Of a stretch of 15,251 bases of DNA, positions 1 through 6,045 are shown piece after piece. The translations under genes and the position numbers were made by a program. Origin of the DNA: Candidatus Peregrinibacteria bacterium (GTDB taxonomy: Bacteria > Patescibacteriota > Gracilibacteria > UBA1369 > UBA12463); NCBI GenBank assembly GCA_016215735.1, contig JACRIA010000036.1:1-15251 (forward strand), read 5' to 3'. Positions within the stretch are counted from its first letter, which is position 1, and the number at the start of each line of letters is the position of its first letter. The notes under the pieces are model-generated. The model did no database searches. It worked only from the letters and a program-made list of their open reading frames with translations, and was not told where the DNA came from.

Positions 1-202
1 AATATTCATGGCTTACGCCATCCATTTTTACAGCTGTGATGCTTGTTCCCGGTATAGACGATAAAAGTACTCTTCTTATGGCATTTCCCACTGTAACGCC
101 GTATCCGGTTGGCAAGGGACCAAGAGTAAAAATCGTATGAAAGTCTCCAAGTTTATTGGTCTTAAGCTTGGGTAGTCCGATTTCTTCTTGAATTGGATGC
201 AT
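1..202 (-). CDS. rpoA: RNA polymerase alpha subunit, N-terminal part (cut by window edge)
   Basis: Only the first 67 codons are present; the gene runs off the left end. The alpha subunit dimerises through its N-terminal domain and nucleates assembly of RNA polymerase by binding beta and beta prime. Visible here are the start of that domain, the GYGVTVGNAIRRVLLSSIPG block (residues 33-52), which is the family's dimer and beta-contact signature, and the following KMDGVSHEY stretch. The ATG at 200-202 is chosen because no earlier in-frame start is better and the domain starts normally about 10-20 residues later. It is the last gene of the operon in the window, 38 bp after rpsD across a heptad-repeat spacer. 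rplQ would be expected next, outside the window. No Shine-Dalgarno sequence is seen. Confidence 0.95.
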   Translation of the reverse strand, partial: MHPIQEEIGLPKLKTNKLGDFHTIFTLGPLPTGYGVTVGNAIRRVLLSSIPGTSITAVKMDGVSHEY

Positions 203-212
203 ATGTTTTGAA

Positions 213-239
213 TTAAGAATAAAGAATGAAGAATAAAGA
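213..239. repeat. Heptad array, rpsD-rpoA spacer
   Basis: Three to four copies of the 7-bp word AGAATRA (plus strand) fill most of the 38-bp spacer and end at the rpsD stop codon. In the transcript this reads as repeated UUCUUUA/UUCUUCA, pyrimidine-rich and without obvious pairing. Confidence 0.85.
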
Positions 240-240
240 G

Positions 241-867
241 TTATTTAGAATAATATTCAATGATTAAGCTGATTTGGATACTTTTTTCGAAATCATCTTT
301 TCCCGGCTCGGCGATTACTTCTCCTGATAGTGCCGCGAGATCAACTTTAAGCCATTTTGGCGCCATATTTTTCTTGTTTTTGGTATCTTCGAATAATTTG
401 AATTTTTTTGCTTTGTCTTTAATTTCAAATTTGTCGTTTACTTTTACCATGTGATTTGGCGCGCGGACTTTTTTAGCGTTCACAAAGCACAATCCGTGAT
501 TTACGATTTGTCTTGCCTGTGGTCTTGAACTAGCGAAACCTGCTCTGTACATCACATTATCAAGGCGTTTTTCCAATAACTTAAGAAATTCATGTCCTGT
601 AACGCCGACAACTTTTACAGCTTTTCTGTAATAATTTTGAAATTGTTTTTCATTCAAGCCGAAAATTCTTTTTGCTTTTTGTTTTTCACGGAGTTGGCGC
701 AGAAATTCAGATTTTGCTCTTTTTACGTTTTGTCCGTGCTGGCCCGGCGGATAATTTTTAGAAATCATCGGACATTTTTGGGATTCACAGCGTAAGCCCT
801 TAAGATAGAGTTTTTCGCCTTCTCTTCGGCATAATCTACATACTGGTCTTATCGTAATTTTGGACAT
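241..867 (-). CDS. rpsD: 30S ribosomal protein uS4
   Basis: uS4 binds the 16S 5' domain early in 30S assembly and lines the mRNA entry channel. The protein is 208 residues, close to the usual 200-210. The N-terminus has the zinc-binding Cys set C10, C13, C27 and C32 with RREGEKLYLKG between, followed by YPPGQHG. An S4 RNA-binding domain (about 100-145) contains RLDNVMYRAGF and ARQIVNHG. The ATG at 865-867 (MSKITIRPVC) is preferred over an in-frame TTG five codons upstream at 880-882 because family members begin a few residues before the first Cys pair. The leader holds GC palindromes and a duplicated copy of the gene's own start region (860-883 and 922-944). uS4 autoregulates the alpha operon in some bacteria; nothing here proves that. 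Confidence 0.97.
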   Translation of the reverse strand: MSKITIRPVCRLCRREGEKLYLKGLRCESQKCPMISKNYPPGQHGQNVKRAKSEFLRQLREKQKAKRIFGLNEKQFQNYYRKAVKVVGVTGHEFLKLLEKRLDNVMYRAGFASSRPQARQIVNHGLCFVNAKKVRAPNHMVKVNDKFEIKDKAKKFKLFEDTKNKKNMAPKWLKVDLAALSGEVIAEPGKDDFEKSIQISLIIEYYSK

Positions 868-944
868 AACTATTGTTTTCAAGTAATTTCGCCCTTCGGG
901 CGTGGCCCCTTCGGGGCCGTGTTGGACATAATATTGTTCTCAAG
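860..944. repeat. Duplicated rpsD start region flanking two palindromes
   Basis: The 24-bp stretch at 860-883, which covers the rpsD start codon and the bases before it, recurs at 922-944 with one missing base and one substitution. Between the copies lie two perfect GC palindromes. The outer copy carries its own minus-strand ATG (929-931 region) opening a 16-codon reading frame that stops at a TGA before the real rpsD start. Confidence 0.85.
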
Positions 945-984
945 AAAGATTTTTCGCGCTTCGCGCGAGTGCGCTGCGAGCGCA
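890..984. repeat. Four GC-rich palindromes, rpsK-rpsD spacer
   Basis: Four hairpins follow one another: 890-902 (CGCCC, loop TTC, GGGCG), 904-918 (GGCCCC, TTC, GGGGCC), 954-968 (TCGCGC, TTC, GCGCGA) and 970-984 (TGCGCT, GCG, AGCGCA). The last starts 2 bp after the rpsK stop codon. None is followed by a U-run in the transcript, so they do not look like intrinsic terminators. Confidence 0.85.
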
Positions 985-986
985 TG

Positions 987-1484
987 TTACACTCTTCTCG
1001 GTCTGCGTACTCTGCAGCCTCCATGCGGGAATGGCGTCATATCTGTTATTGATTCAATATCAAATCCCGCGATATGCAAACCTCTTATTGCTTGTTCGCG
1101 GCCCGGGCCGATTCCTTTTACAAATACACGCACGCGTTCCATCCCAAATATCTTTGCTTTGTTCGCTGCGGTTTCTGCTGCTATTTGAGCCGCGTACGGC
1201 GTTGATTTGCGTGTGCCTTTGAAGCCGCTGGCTCCGGCGCTTGCCCAAACCAGTACTTCACCGGACGGTTCTGTAATTGTGATGATTGTATTATTAAATC
1301 CAGCGTGAATATGCGCATGACCGGCTGGAATGCTTCTGCGTTTTGTTTTGGCAGCTTTTTTGGGAGCTTTAGCGGCTTTTGCCGCCTTTTCTTTTCCAGC
1401 GGTTTTGGTTTTTTTATCAGCTGTTACGTTTGATTCAGTTCCTTTTTGTGGCTCCGGCGCTATTTGTTTTTTTTCTTCCGCCAT
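987..1484 (-). CDS. rpsK: 30S ribosomal protein uS11 with N-terminal extension
   Basis: uS11 sits on the 30S platform near the E site and contacts the mRNA-anti-SD region. The core (about residues 50-165) is canonical: HIHAGFNNTIITITEPSGE, WASAGASGFKGTRKSTPYAAQ, FVKGIGPGREQAIRGL, and the C-terminal PHGGCRVRRPRRV that corresponds to the usual NGCRPPKKRRV end. At 165 residues it is well above the usual 125-130, owing to a 49-residue Lys/Ala-rich N-terminal tail with predicted disorder or helix. The ATG at 1482-1484 opens this tail; no internal ATG lies near residue 50, so the long form is preferred. It stops at a TAA that abuts the palindrome cluster. Tails of this kind usually interact with rRNA; the role here is unknown. 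Confidence 0.97.
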   Translation of the reverse strand: MAEEKKQIAPEPQKGTESNVTADKKTKTAGKEKAAKAAKAPKKAAKTKRRSIPAGHAHIHAGFNNTIITITEPSGEVLVWASAGASGFKGTRKSTPYAAQIAAETAANKAKIFGMERVRVFVKGIGPGREQAIRGLHIAGFDIESITDMTPFPHGGCRVRRPRRV

Positions 1485-1489
1485 AGATT

Positions 1490-1530
1490 AGAATGAAGAA
1501 TGAAGAATGAAGAATAAAGAATAAAGAATT
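1490..1530. repeat. Heptad array, rpsM-rpsK spacer
   Basis: About five and a half uninterrupted 7-bp units (three GAATGAA, then two GAATAAA, then GAATT) fill the spacer and abut the rpsM stop codon at 1531-1533. Confidence 0.9.
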
Positions 1531-1905
1531 CTACTTAGTCACCATTTTTTTACCTGCCACTGTCTTTTTCTTGCCTTTTCTTGTGCGGGCGTTTTTTCTT
1601 GTTCTTTGGCCGCGTACAGGAAGTCCGCGTCTATGTCTGAAACCTCTGTACGTGCCTATATCAACTAAACGTTTGATATCGCCTTGGACTTTGCGTTTGA
1701 GATCGCCTTCAACAGGAATTTTCGCGATTCTGTCGCGAAGCCTATTTACGTCGATTTCACTCAATTCTTCAACACGGCTATCCATGTTTATATTGAGTTC
1801 CTGAAGAATTTTTCTGCTGAGCGATCTGCCGATGCCGTAGATATAGGTTAATCCTATTTCTATTCTTTTTCCTTTTGGTAAAGTGACGCCTGCGAGTCTA
1901 ATCAT
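1531..1905 (-). CDS. rpsM: 30S ribosomal protein uS13
   Basis: uS13 lies in the 30S head, forms bridges to the 50S subunit and contacts P-site tRNA through its C-terminal tail. The 124-residue length is normal. MIRLAGVTLP opens the protein, IYGIGRS (22-28) is the helix-hairpin-helix region, and GTYRGFRHRRGLPVRGQRT (84-102) followed by KNARTRKG is the family's RNA- and tRNA-binding signature. The tail from about residue 112 is Lys-rich. The gene lies between rpmJ and rpsK with heptad-array spacers on both sides. No ribosome binding site is visible; the bases before ATG (CATTCTTAAAAT) derive from the heptad array. Confidence 0.98.
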   Translation of the reverse strand: MIRLAGVTLPKGKRIEIGLTYIYGIGRSLSRKILQELNINMDSRVEELSEIDVNRLRDRIAKIPVEGDLKRKVQGDIKRLVDIGTYRGFRHRRGLPVRGQRTRKNARTRKGKKKTVAGKKMVTK

Positions 1906-1910
1906 ATTTT

Positions 1911-1946
1911 AAGAATGAAGAATAAAGAATAAAGAATTAAGAATTA
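1911..1946. repeat. Heptad array, rpmJ-rpsM spacer
   Basis: Five AGAATRA/AGAATTA units in the 51-bp spacer between the rpmJ stop and the rpsM start. Confidence 0.88.
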
Positions 1947-1956
1947 TGTATTTAGT

Positions 1957-2070
1957 CTAGCCTTGTCTCTGTTTATGTTTTTTTGTTTTGCAGATAACGC
2001 GTACAACACCTTTGCGGCGTATTACTTTGCATTTCTGACAAATTGGTTTTACCGAGGCTCCGACTTTCAT
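1957..2070 (-). CDS. rpmJ: 50S ribosomal protein bL36
   Basis: This 37-residue frame is bL36, a small zinc protein that binds 23S rRNA late in 50S assembly. Its translation starts MKVGASVKPICQKCKVIRRK and ends VVRVICKTKKHKQRQG. The zinc ligands C11, C14, C27 and H32 are all present, so this is the zinc-bearing form. It starts at ATG 2068-2070 and stops at TAG 1957-1959. The position between infA and rpsM is the classical one. Upstream is a GC palindrome and the start-proximal sequence GCGACACCATT, a version of which also precedes map and rplE. Family identity is certain from sequence and position. Confidence 0.97.
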   Translation of the reverse strand: MKVGASVKPICQKCKVIRRKGVVRVICKTKKHKQRQG

Positions 2071-2100
2071 AATGGTGTCGCTTCGCGTTTTATTTATATG

Positions 2101-2132
2101 GGCCTGTGCCCGCCCCTCAGGCGGACGGCGTG
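2101..2132. repeat. GC palindrome directly after infA
   Basis: A stem CCGCC/GGCGG (2110-2124, loop 5) lies within an element that ends GGACGGCGTG immediately before the infA stop codon (2133-2135). The right half matches those after adk and rplX, and less fully rpsS. No U-run follows in the transcript. Confidence 0.8.
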
Positions 2133-2360
2133 TTATTTATGTCTAAAGGTTATTCTGCCTTTTGTAGGGTCGTAAATACTTAACTCAACCGTGACTTTGT
2201 CGCCCGGCAAAATGCGGATATAATTGATTCTCATTTTTCCCGATAAATGCGCTTCCACAATTCTCTGATCTTTTTCATCAAGCAATTTCACTTTGAATTT
2301 TGCTCCTGGAAGAGGCTCAAGCACTTCTCCAAGGACTTCAATAACATCCTCTTTTGGCAT
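2133..2360 (-). CDS. infA: Translation initiation factor IF-1
   Basis: IF-1 is a single OB-fold protein that occupies the 30S A site during initiation and helps IF-2 and IF-3 select the start codon. The 75-residue length is standard (about 72). Landmarks are the MPKEDVIEVLGEV opening, LPGAKFKVKL, AHLSGKMRINYIRILPGDKV (38-57), and the C-terminal YDPTKGRITFRHK. It follows map across a 173-bp spacer, the longest inside the operon, that contains a promoter-like -10 and an inverted repeat. Upstream there is a weak AAGGA about 12 bases before the ATG, the nearest thing to a Shine-Dalgarno sequence in the window. The stop codon abuts a GC palindrome. Confidence 0.97.
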   Translation of the reverse strand: MPKEDVIEVLGEVLEPLPGAKFKVKLLDEKDQRIVEAHLSGKMRINYIRILPGDKVTVELSIYDPTKGRITFRHK

Positions 2361-2401
2361 ATTTATGGCTTTTCCTTTTTTTGGTACAAAAAGGCGCTAT
2401 G

Positions 2402-2454
2402 ATTTTATACTGCTTTATGAAGGTGCGCAATATGTTTTTGCTGTCAAGCAAAAA
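2402..2454 (-). promoter_or_regulatory. Possible internal promoter and inverted repeat before infA
   Basis: On the minus strand a good -10, TATAAAAT (2402-2409), lies about 42 bp before the infA start. The best -35 at workable distance is TTGCGC (2425-2430, 15-bp spacer). A perfect -35 word, TTGACA (2442-2447), sits too far away (32 bp) and lies inside an 8-bp inverted repeat (2435-2454, TTTTTGCT and AGCAAAAA around a 4-base loop). A ten-base T run lies further upstream. A separate promoter for infA to rpoA is plausible but unproven. Confidence 0.35.
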
Positions 2455-2533
2455 TTCTGTTTACAGGAAAAAAAAATATTGTAGAGTAAGCGATTAGAGA
2501 AGGTTTTGACTGAAATAGCTAAACTGATAAATT

Positions 2534-3295
2534 TTATATAACTGGCCGTATTGTTAAAATTTCACAGCTGTTTGCTGTTATCGCGACTGTATGTTCAACT
2601 TGAGCTGCCAGAGAGCCATCTGCTGTTATAATCGTCCATTTGTCTGATTTTGTTTTGATTTCCGCGCCACCCATCGCGTAAATTGGTTCGATGGCAAACG
2701 TCATGCCTTCGGCTAGGATGATTTCCGGCGAGGATTTATCAACATAATTCAGAACAAGCGGATCTTCGTGCAAAAGTCTTCCGACGCCGTGGCCGGTTAA
2801 TTCCTTGATCGGTTTATAGCCGTTGTTAGTGATAGTTTTTTCGATTATCGCGGAAATTTCTTCAAGACGCACTCCGGGTCGGCACAATGAAATAGCCTTA
2901 GAAAGCGCTTCTTCGCCAATAGAAATGAATTTTTTAATTGCCGGCGTAATTTGGCCGACGCTGATTGTTATGGCAGAATCAGTATGAAGTCCTTCGTAAC
3001 ATGCGCCAGCATCTATGCTGATTATATCGCCATCGCGCAAAATTCTACTACATGGAATCGCGTGAACGACTTCTTCATTTACAGCTGTGCATAGCGCTGC
3101 GGGATAGCCCTTGTATCCTAAAAACGATGGTTTTACTTCATATTTTTTGAATAATTCTTTCGCGCGGTCTTCAAGATTTTGCGTTGTGATATTCGGCGCG
3201 ACAAAAGCCGCGAGTTCTTTTAAAATAATGCCAAGTCTGCGTCCGCCTTCTTTCATTGACGCGATTTCCGCGGGAGTTTTTATAAAGATTTTCAT
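2534..3295 (-). CDS. map: Methionine aminopeptidase, type I
   Basis: This enzyme removes the initiator methionine from nascent proteins with small second residues, using a dinuclear metal centre in the cytoplasm. The 253 residues match the bacterial type I form, which has no N-terminal extension. All five metal ligands are visible: D95 and D106 (IDAGACYEGLHTDSA), H169 (GHGVG), E203 (AIEPIY) and E234 (QVEHT). The substrate-side H79 (VVHAIP) and H176 (LLHEDP) are also present. It lies between adk and infA, the usual place in the spc operon of many bacteria. The start ATG at 3293-3295 is preceded by GACTCCAT rather than a Shine-Dalgarno motif, and the upstream spacer holds two large palindromes. 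Confidence 0.97.
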   Translation of the reverse strand: MKIFIKTPAEIASMKEGGRRLGIILKELAAFVAPNITTQNLEDRAKELFKKYEVKPSFLGYKGYPAALCTAVNEEVVHAIPCSRILRDGDIISIDAGACYEGLHTDSAITISVGQITPAIKKFISIGEEALSKAISLCRPGVRLEEISAIIEKTITNNGYKPIKELTGHGVGRLLHEDPLVLNYVDKSSPEIILAEGMTFAIEPIYAMGGAEIKTKSDKWTIITADGSLAAQVEHTVAITANSCEILTIRPVI

Positions 3296-3325
3296 ATGGA
3301 GTCGTTTCGCGACATTATTTATATG

Positions 3326-3390
3326 GGCCTGTGCCCCGCTAAGCGGGGCGGCCTGCTATAGCGCCTGTCCCGTCAAGGCGGGACGGCGTG
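3326..3390. repeat. Two GC palindromes, adk-map spacer
   Basis: The first has a 7-bp stem GCCCCGC/GCGGGGC (3333-3349, loop TAA) with an outer GGCC/GGCC pair. The second pairs GTCCCG with CGGGAC (3367-3384) and extends through CGCC/GGCG with one bulged base. The second ends GGCGTG exactly at the adk stop codon (3391-3393). Confidence 0.88.
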
Positions 3391-4038
3391 TCAAGACGAT
3401 TTTATCAGAAACATTTCGACTTTTTCTAGCATGTTTTCCGTGACTTTTTCAATTGAAGGCTTTGCGTCGACTTCTATGATGAGGTTTTGTTTCGCGTATT
3501 TTTTGATAATTGGTATTGTTTCTTTGTTATACGCGTTAAGGCGGTTTTCAATGCTTGCTGCGTTGTCATCGGTGCGGGTTACAAGTTCGTTGCCGCAATT
3601 TGAACACGTATTTTCGGCATAAGCAGCCGGATAAACAGTTTTGCATTTTGAACAGATTCTTCGGGTTGTGAGACGCCGCATTGCTTCTTCTTTTGGCAAA
3701 TTAAAATAAATTCCGGCAAAATCCCTGTTGTGTTTTTTCATGAGCGCGTCAAAAGCTTCAGCTTGTTCTATAGAGCGGGGGATTCCGTCGAATAGGAGGC
3801 TTTGCTCCTTCGGGGCGTGTTCGATAAAATTTTCGATTATTTCCATTACAATTTCTGTCGGTACGAGATGGCCGGTTTCGATTATTTCTTTGACTTTTCT
3901 GCTGAGGTCGGAATTTTCTTGAGCTACTACGCGTAGGGCCGCCCCTGTTTCAAAAACCGAAAGATTATATTTCTCCGCTAAAAATTTGCTCTGAGTGCCT
4001 TTGCCGGAGCCCTGAATGCCGAAGAGAACAAAATCCAT
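3391..4038 (-). CDS. adk: Adenylate kinase, zinc-LID type
   Basis: Adenylate kinase interconverts ATP + AMP and two ADP. The 215-residue protein has the P-loop GIQGSGKGT (7-15), the DGIPRS core (84-89), the LID domain with four zinc cysteines C129, C132, C145 and C148 (CSKC and CSNC), TDD (156-158) and the catalytic Arg of IENRL (R166). It is thus a long-form enzyme with a structural zinc site. One oddity: the AMP-site motif usually written TGDMLR reads TGAALR (31-36), so the conserved Asp is Ala. It lies between secY and map as in many spc operons. The start ATG (4036-4038) lacks a Shine-Dalgarno sequence. The TGA stop abuts a palindrome. Confidence 0.96.
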   Translation of the reverse strand: MDFVLFGIQGSGKGTQSKFLAEKYNLSVFETGAALRVVAQENSDLSRKVKEIIETGHLVPTEIVMEIIENFIEHAPKEQSLLFDGIPRSIEQAEAFDALMKKHNRDFAGIYFNLPKEEAMRRLTTRRICSKCKTVYPAAYAENTCSNCGNELVTRTDDNAASIENRLNAYNKETIPIIKKYAKQNLIIEVDAKPSIEKVTENMLEKVEMFLIKSS

Positions 4039-4102
4039 ATGTGGATATCATACTCAGGAATGGAGATTAAATGCAACGTATGCTTTGCTGAGTTAACAAT
4101 CA

Positions 4103-4111
4103 GGTCTGACC
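4103..4111. repeat. Half copy of the TCAGACC element after secY
   Basis: In the sense direction GGTCAGACC follows the secY TAG directly. This word is the arm of the complete hairpins in the rplC-rplD and rplD-rplW junctions; here only about a third of the element remains. The rest of the 73-bp secY-adk spacer shows only a weak, widely spaced ACTCAG/CTGAGT pair (4052-4057 and 4088-4093). Confidence 0.45.
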
Positions 4112-5410
4112 CTAATAAAACTTTTTATAGTCATGCATCACTAATTGTGTATTGATTTGGCGCACAAGTTCGAGAACGACGCCGGCAACGATGATAATAC
4201 CTGCGCCGCTTAATAGCATCGGGATTGCGCCCATTTCCATTCCTTTAAATATTTTTTGAATAAGCATTGGCAATACAGCGACGATTGCGATAAATGCGCC
4301 GCCGTAAAGATTCATATAATTCGAAATTTTTCCTATATATTCAGCGGTTTGCTTGCCAGGACGGATGCCAGGAACATAGCCGCCGCGTTTCTGAATATTT
4401 TCAGCGACCTGATCCGGCTTGAATGTAATTCCTACATAGAAATATGTGAACGCGATAACCAGGCCGAAATATAAAATTACATACGGCCATGATTGTATGC
4501 TGAAAAATTTACCCAAAAATTGCGCAAAATCCCGCATCCACGCTGATGTCGCACTTTGCATCATTTGAGCAAGCAGAGAGGGGAGCGATACAAGCGAAAC
4601 AGCGAAGATAATGGGAATCATTCCTGCTTGATTGACTCTGATTGGAAGCACTGATTGTTCCGCGCGCGCGTGCATATGATTGCCAGCGTATGTGATTGGT
4701 ATTCTGCGCGTCGCGTCAGTAACAATAATTACGAATACAGTCATCAATATAGTCATCAAAAGCGTTATTACAAATGGAACTAATTTGTCTGCGTTTTGCT
4801 GGGCTTGGAATAAACTTTGCGCGATTATCGGCGGCATGCCTGTTATAATATTGATAAAGATTAACATCGAAATGCCGTTCCCGATGCCGTATTCAGAAAT
4901 CAATTCACCCAGCCATACGCATAAAATCGTGCCAGCTGTAATTGTGAGCATTATCGGGAGAACTACGCTTGCTTGATTGAGATTTTCGACAATCGGTGTT
5001 TGAGATTGGGAATTTAACAGCGCGATCATGCCGTATGACTGCAGAAACGCGAGCGGAAACGTAAGCCAGCGCGTGTATTGGTTGATTTTTTTGTATCCTT
5101 GTTCTCCTTCTTTTGAAAGCGATTCAAGTTTTGGGATAACAACTGTTAAAAGCTGAATTATGATTGATGCGTTGATGTACGGCGACAAACCCATTAATAC
5201 AATTGAAAAGTTATCCGCGCTGCCGCCTGTTAACATGCTGAACGCGCCGAATATCTGGCTTTTTGTGAAAATTGCCCTGATTGCTTCGAGATTCGCGCCC
5301 GGAATACTTACCTGTGAAATAAGCCTGTATAAAGCCAGAATCAGGATCGTAATAAGGATTTTATTGCGCAGATCGCGCGAGTTCCAAATTTGAGTCAGAT
5401 AATTCCACAT
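4112..5410 (-). CDS. secY: Protein translocase channel subunit SecY
   Basis: SecY forms the membrane channel for Sec-dependent export and membrane protein insertion, working with SecE, SecG and SecA. The 432 residues and pattern of about ten hydrophobic helices are standard. Landmarks are the first helix (about 18-35), the plug region around 60-75, GLSPYINASIIIQLL (74-88), EYGIGNGISMLIF (173-185), the cytoplasmic loop RVNQAGMIPIIFA (258-270), and GGYVPGIRPGKQT (343-355), the loop that engages SecA and the ribosome. The C-terminal tail is short. It lies between rplO and adk, its universal bacterial position. The ATG at 5408-5410 is followed by MWNYLTQIW, a normal SecY N-terminus. The gene stops at TAG 4112-4114. 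Confidence 0.98.
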   Translation of the reverse strand: MWNYLTQIWNSRDLRNKILITILILALYRLISQVSIPGANLEAIRAIFTKSQIFGAFSMLTGGSADNFSIVLMGLSPYINASIIIQLLTVVIPKLESLSKEGEQGYKKINQYTRWLTFPLAFLQSYGMIALLNSQSQTPIVENLNQASVVLPIMLTITAGTILCVWLGELISEYGIGNGISMLIFINIITGMPPIIAQSLFQAQQNADKLVPFVITLLMTILMTVFVIIVTDATRRIPITYAGNHMHARAEQSVLPIRVNQAGMIPIIFAVSLVSLPSLLAQMMQSATSAWMRDFAQFLGKFFSIQSWPYVILYFGLVIAFTYFYVGITFKPDQVAENIQKRGGYVPGIRPGKQTAEYIGKISNYMNLYGGAFIAIVAVLPMLIQKIFKGMEMGAIPMLLSGAGIIIVAGVVLELVRQINTQLVMHDYKKFY

Positions 5411-5417
5411 AGTGATT

Positions 5418-5442
5418 GAATGAAGAATAAAGAATGAAGAAT
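5418..5442. repeat. Heptad array, rplO-secY spacer
   Basis: Three and a half AGAATRA-type units between the rplO stop and the secY start. Confidence 0.85.
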
Positions 5443-5447
5443 ACTGG

Positions 5448-5987
5448 TTATTTAGACATGGCTTTTTCGGCGGCTGCGGCTGATTTTTTCGCTTTTTCCG
5501 GCGCGGCTAATTTTTCTTCTGCTAATTTTTCCGCGGCGAATTCTTTCATAAACGATTCTGCTGTTCCGCCTGCTTTTTTGATTTTTTCTTCCGCGCTTCG
5601 CGAAATTTTATCTACTTTGACTGTGAGTTTTTTCTTAAGTTCGCCGTCGCCCAAAATTTTAATCGGATTGTTCTTATTTTTAATTATACCTTTTTCAACT
5701 AAAGAAACTATATCGACAGTTTCGTTGTCAGAATAATTTTTTTCAAGAGTATCGACATTTACAATCTGGAATTTTGTCGCGCATGGATTCTTGAATCCGC
5801 GAAGTTTGGGGATTCTTCTTGCAAGCGGCATTTGTCCGCCTTCGAAACCAGGACGTACTCCGCCGCTTTTTCTCGCGTTTTGACCTTTGATGCCGCGTCC
5901 GCTGTATGTTCCGTGTCCGGAACTGTTTCCGCGTCCGATTCTTTTTCTTTTTTTATGTAGATTTGGCGATAGATTGAGTAATGACAT
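5448..5987 (-). CDS. rplO: 50S ribosomal protein uL15 with C-terminal extension
   Basis: uL15 binds 23S rRNA in the 50S core and is needed late in assembly. The N-terminal extended arm is canonical: RKRIGRGNSSGHGTYSGRG (14-32), KGQNARKSGGVRPGFEGGQ (34-52) and PLARRIPKLRGF. The globular part ends near residue 144, about the usual family length. Residues 145-179 form an extra Ala/Lys/Glu-rich tail. It directly follows rpsE; the uL30 gene rpmD that normally sits between them is absent. The start ATG at 5985-5987 is preceded by a run of A in the sense strand and a heptad array, with no Shine-Dalgarno sequence. Confidence 0.97.
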   Translation of the reverse strand: MSLLNLSPNLHKKRKRIGRGNSSGHGTYSGRGIKGQNARKSGGVRPGFEGGQMPLARRIPKLRGFKNPCATKFQIVNVDTLEKNYSDNETVDIVSLVEKGIIKNKNNPIKILGDGELKKKLTVKVDKISRSAEEKIKKAGGTAESFMKEFAAEKLAEEKLAAPEKAKKSAAAAEKAMSK

Positions 5988-5998
5988 GGTTTTTTTTT

Positions 5999-6045
5999 AA
6001 GAATAAAGAATGAAGAATAAAGAATAAAGAATTAAGAATTAAGAA
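5999..6045. repeat. Heptad array, rpsE-rplO spacer, entering rpsE
   Basis: Six to seven units of AGAATRA/AGAATTA run from near the rplO start across the rpsE stop codon (6039-6041) into the last two codons. The array encodes the final His-Ser and TAA of uS5. Confidence 0.9.

Noticed and set aside
868..882. TTG start codon for rpsD five codons upstream
   Set aside because: The ATG at 865-867 fits the family N-terminus better, and the same CTTGAAAAC context precedes rplB, so the TTG is probably part of a leader motif.
4038..4048. DnaA box (TGTGGATAT) before adk
   Set aside because: One isolated imperfect match with no cluster or AT-rich unwinding region.
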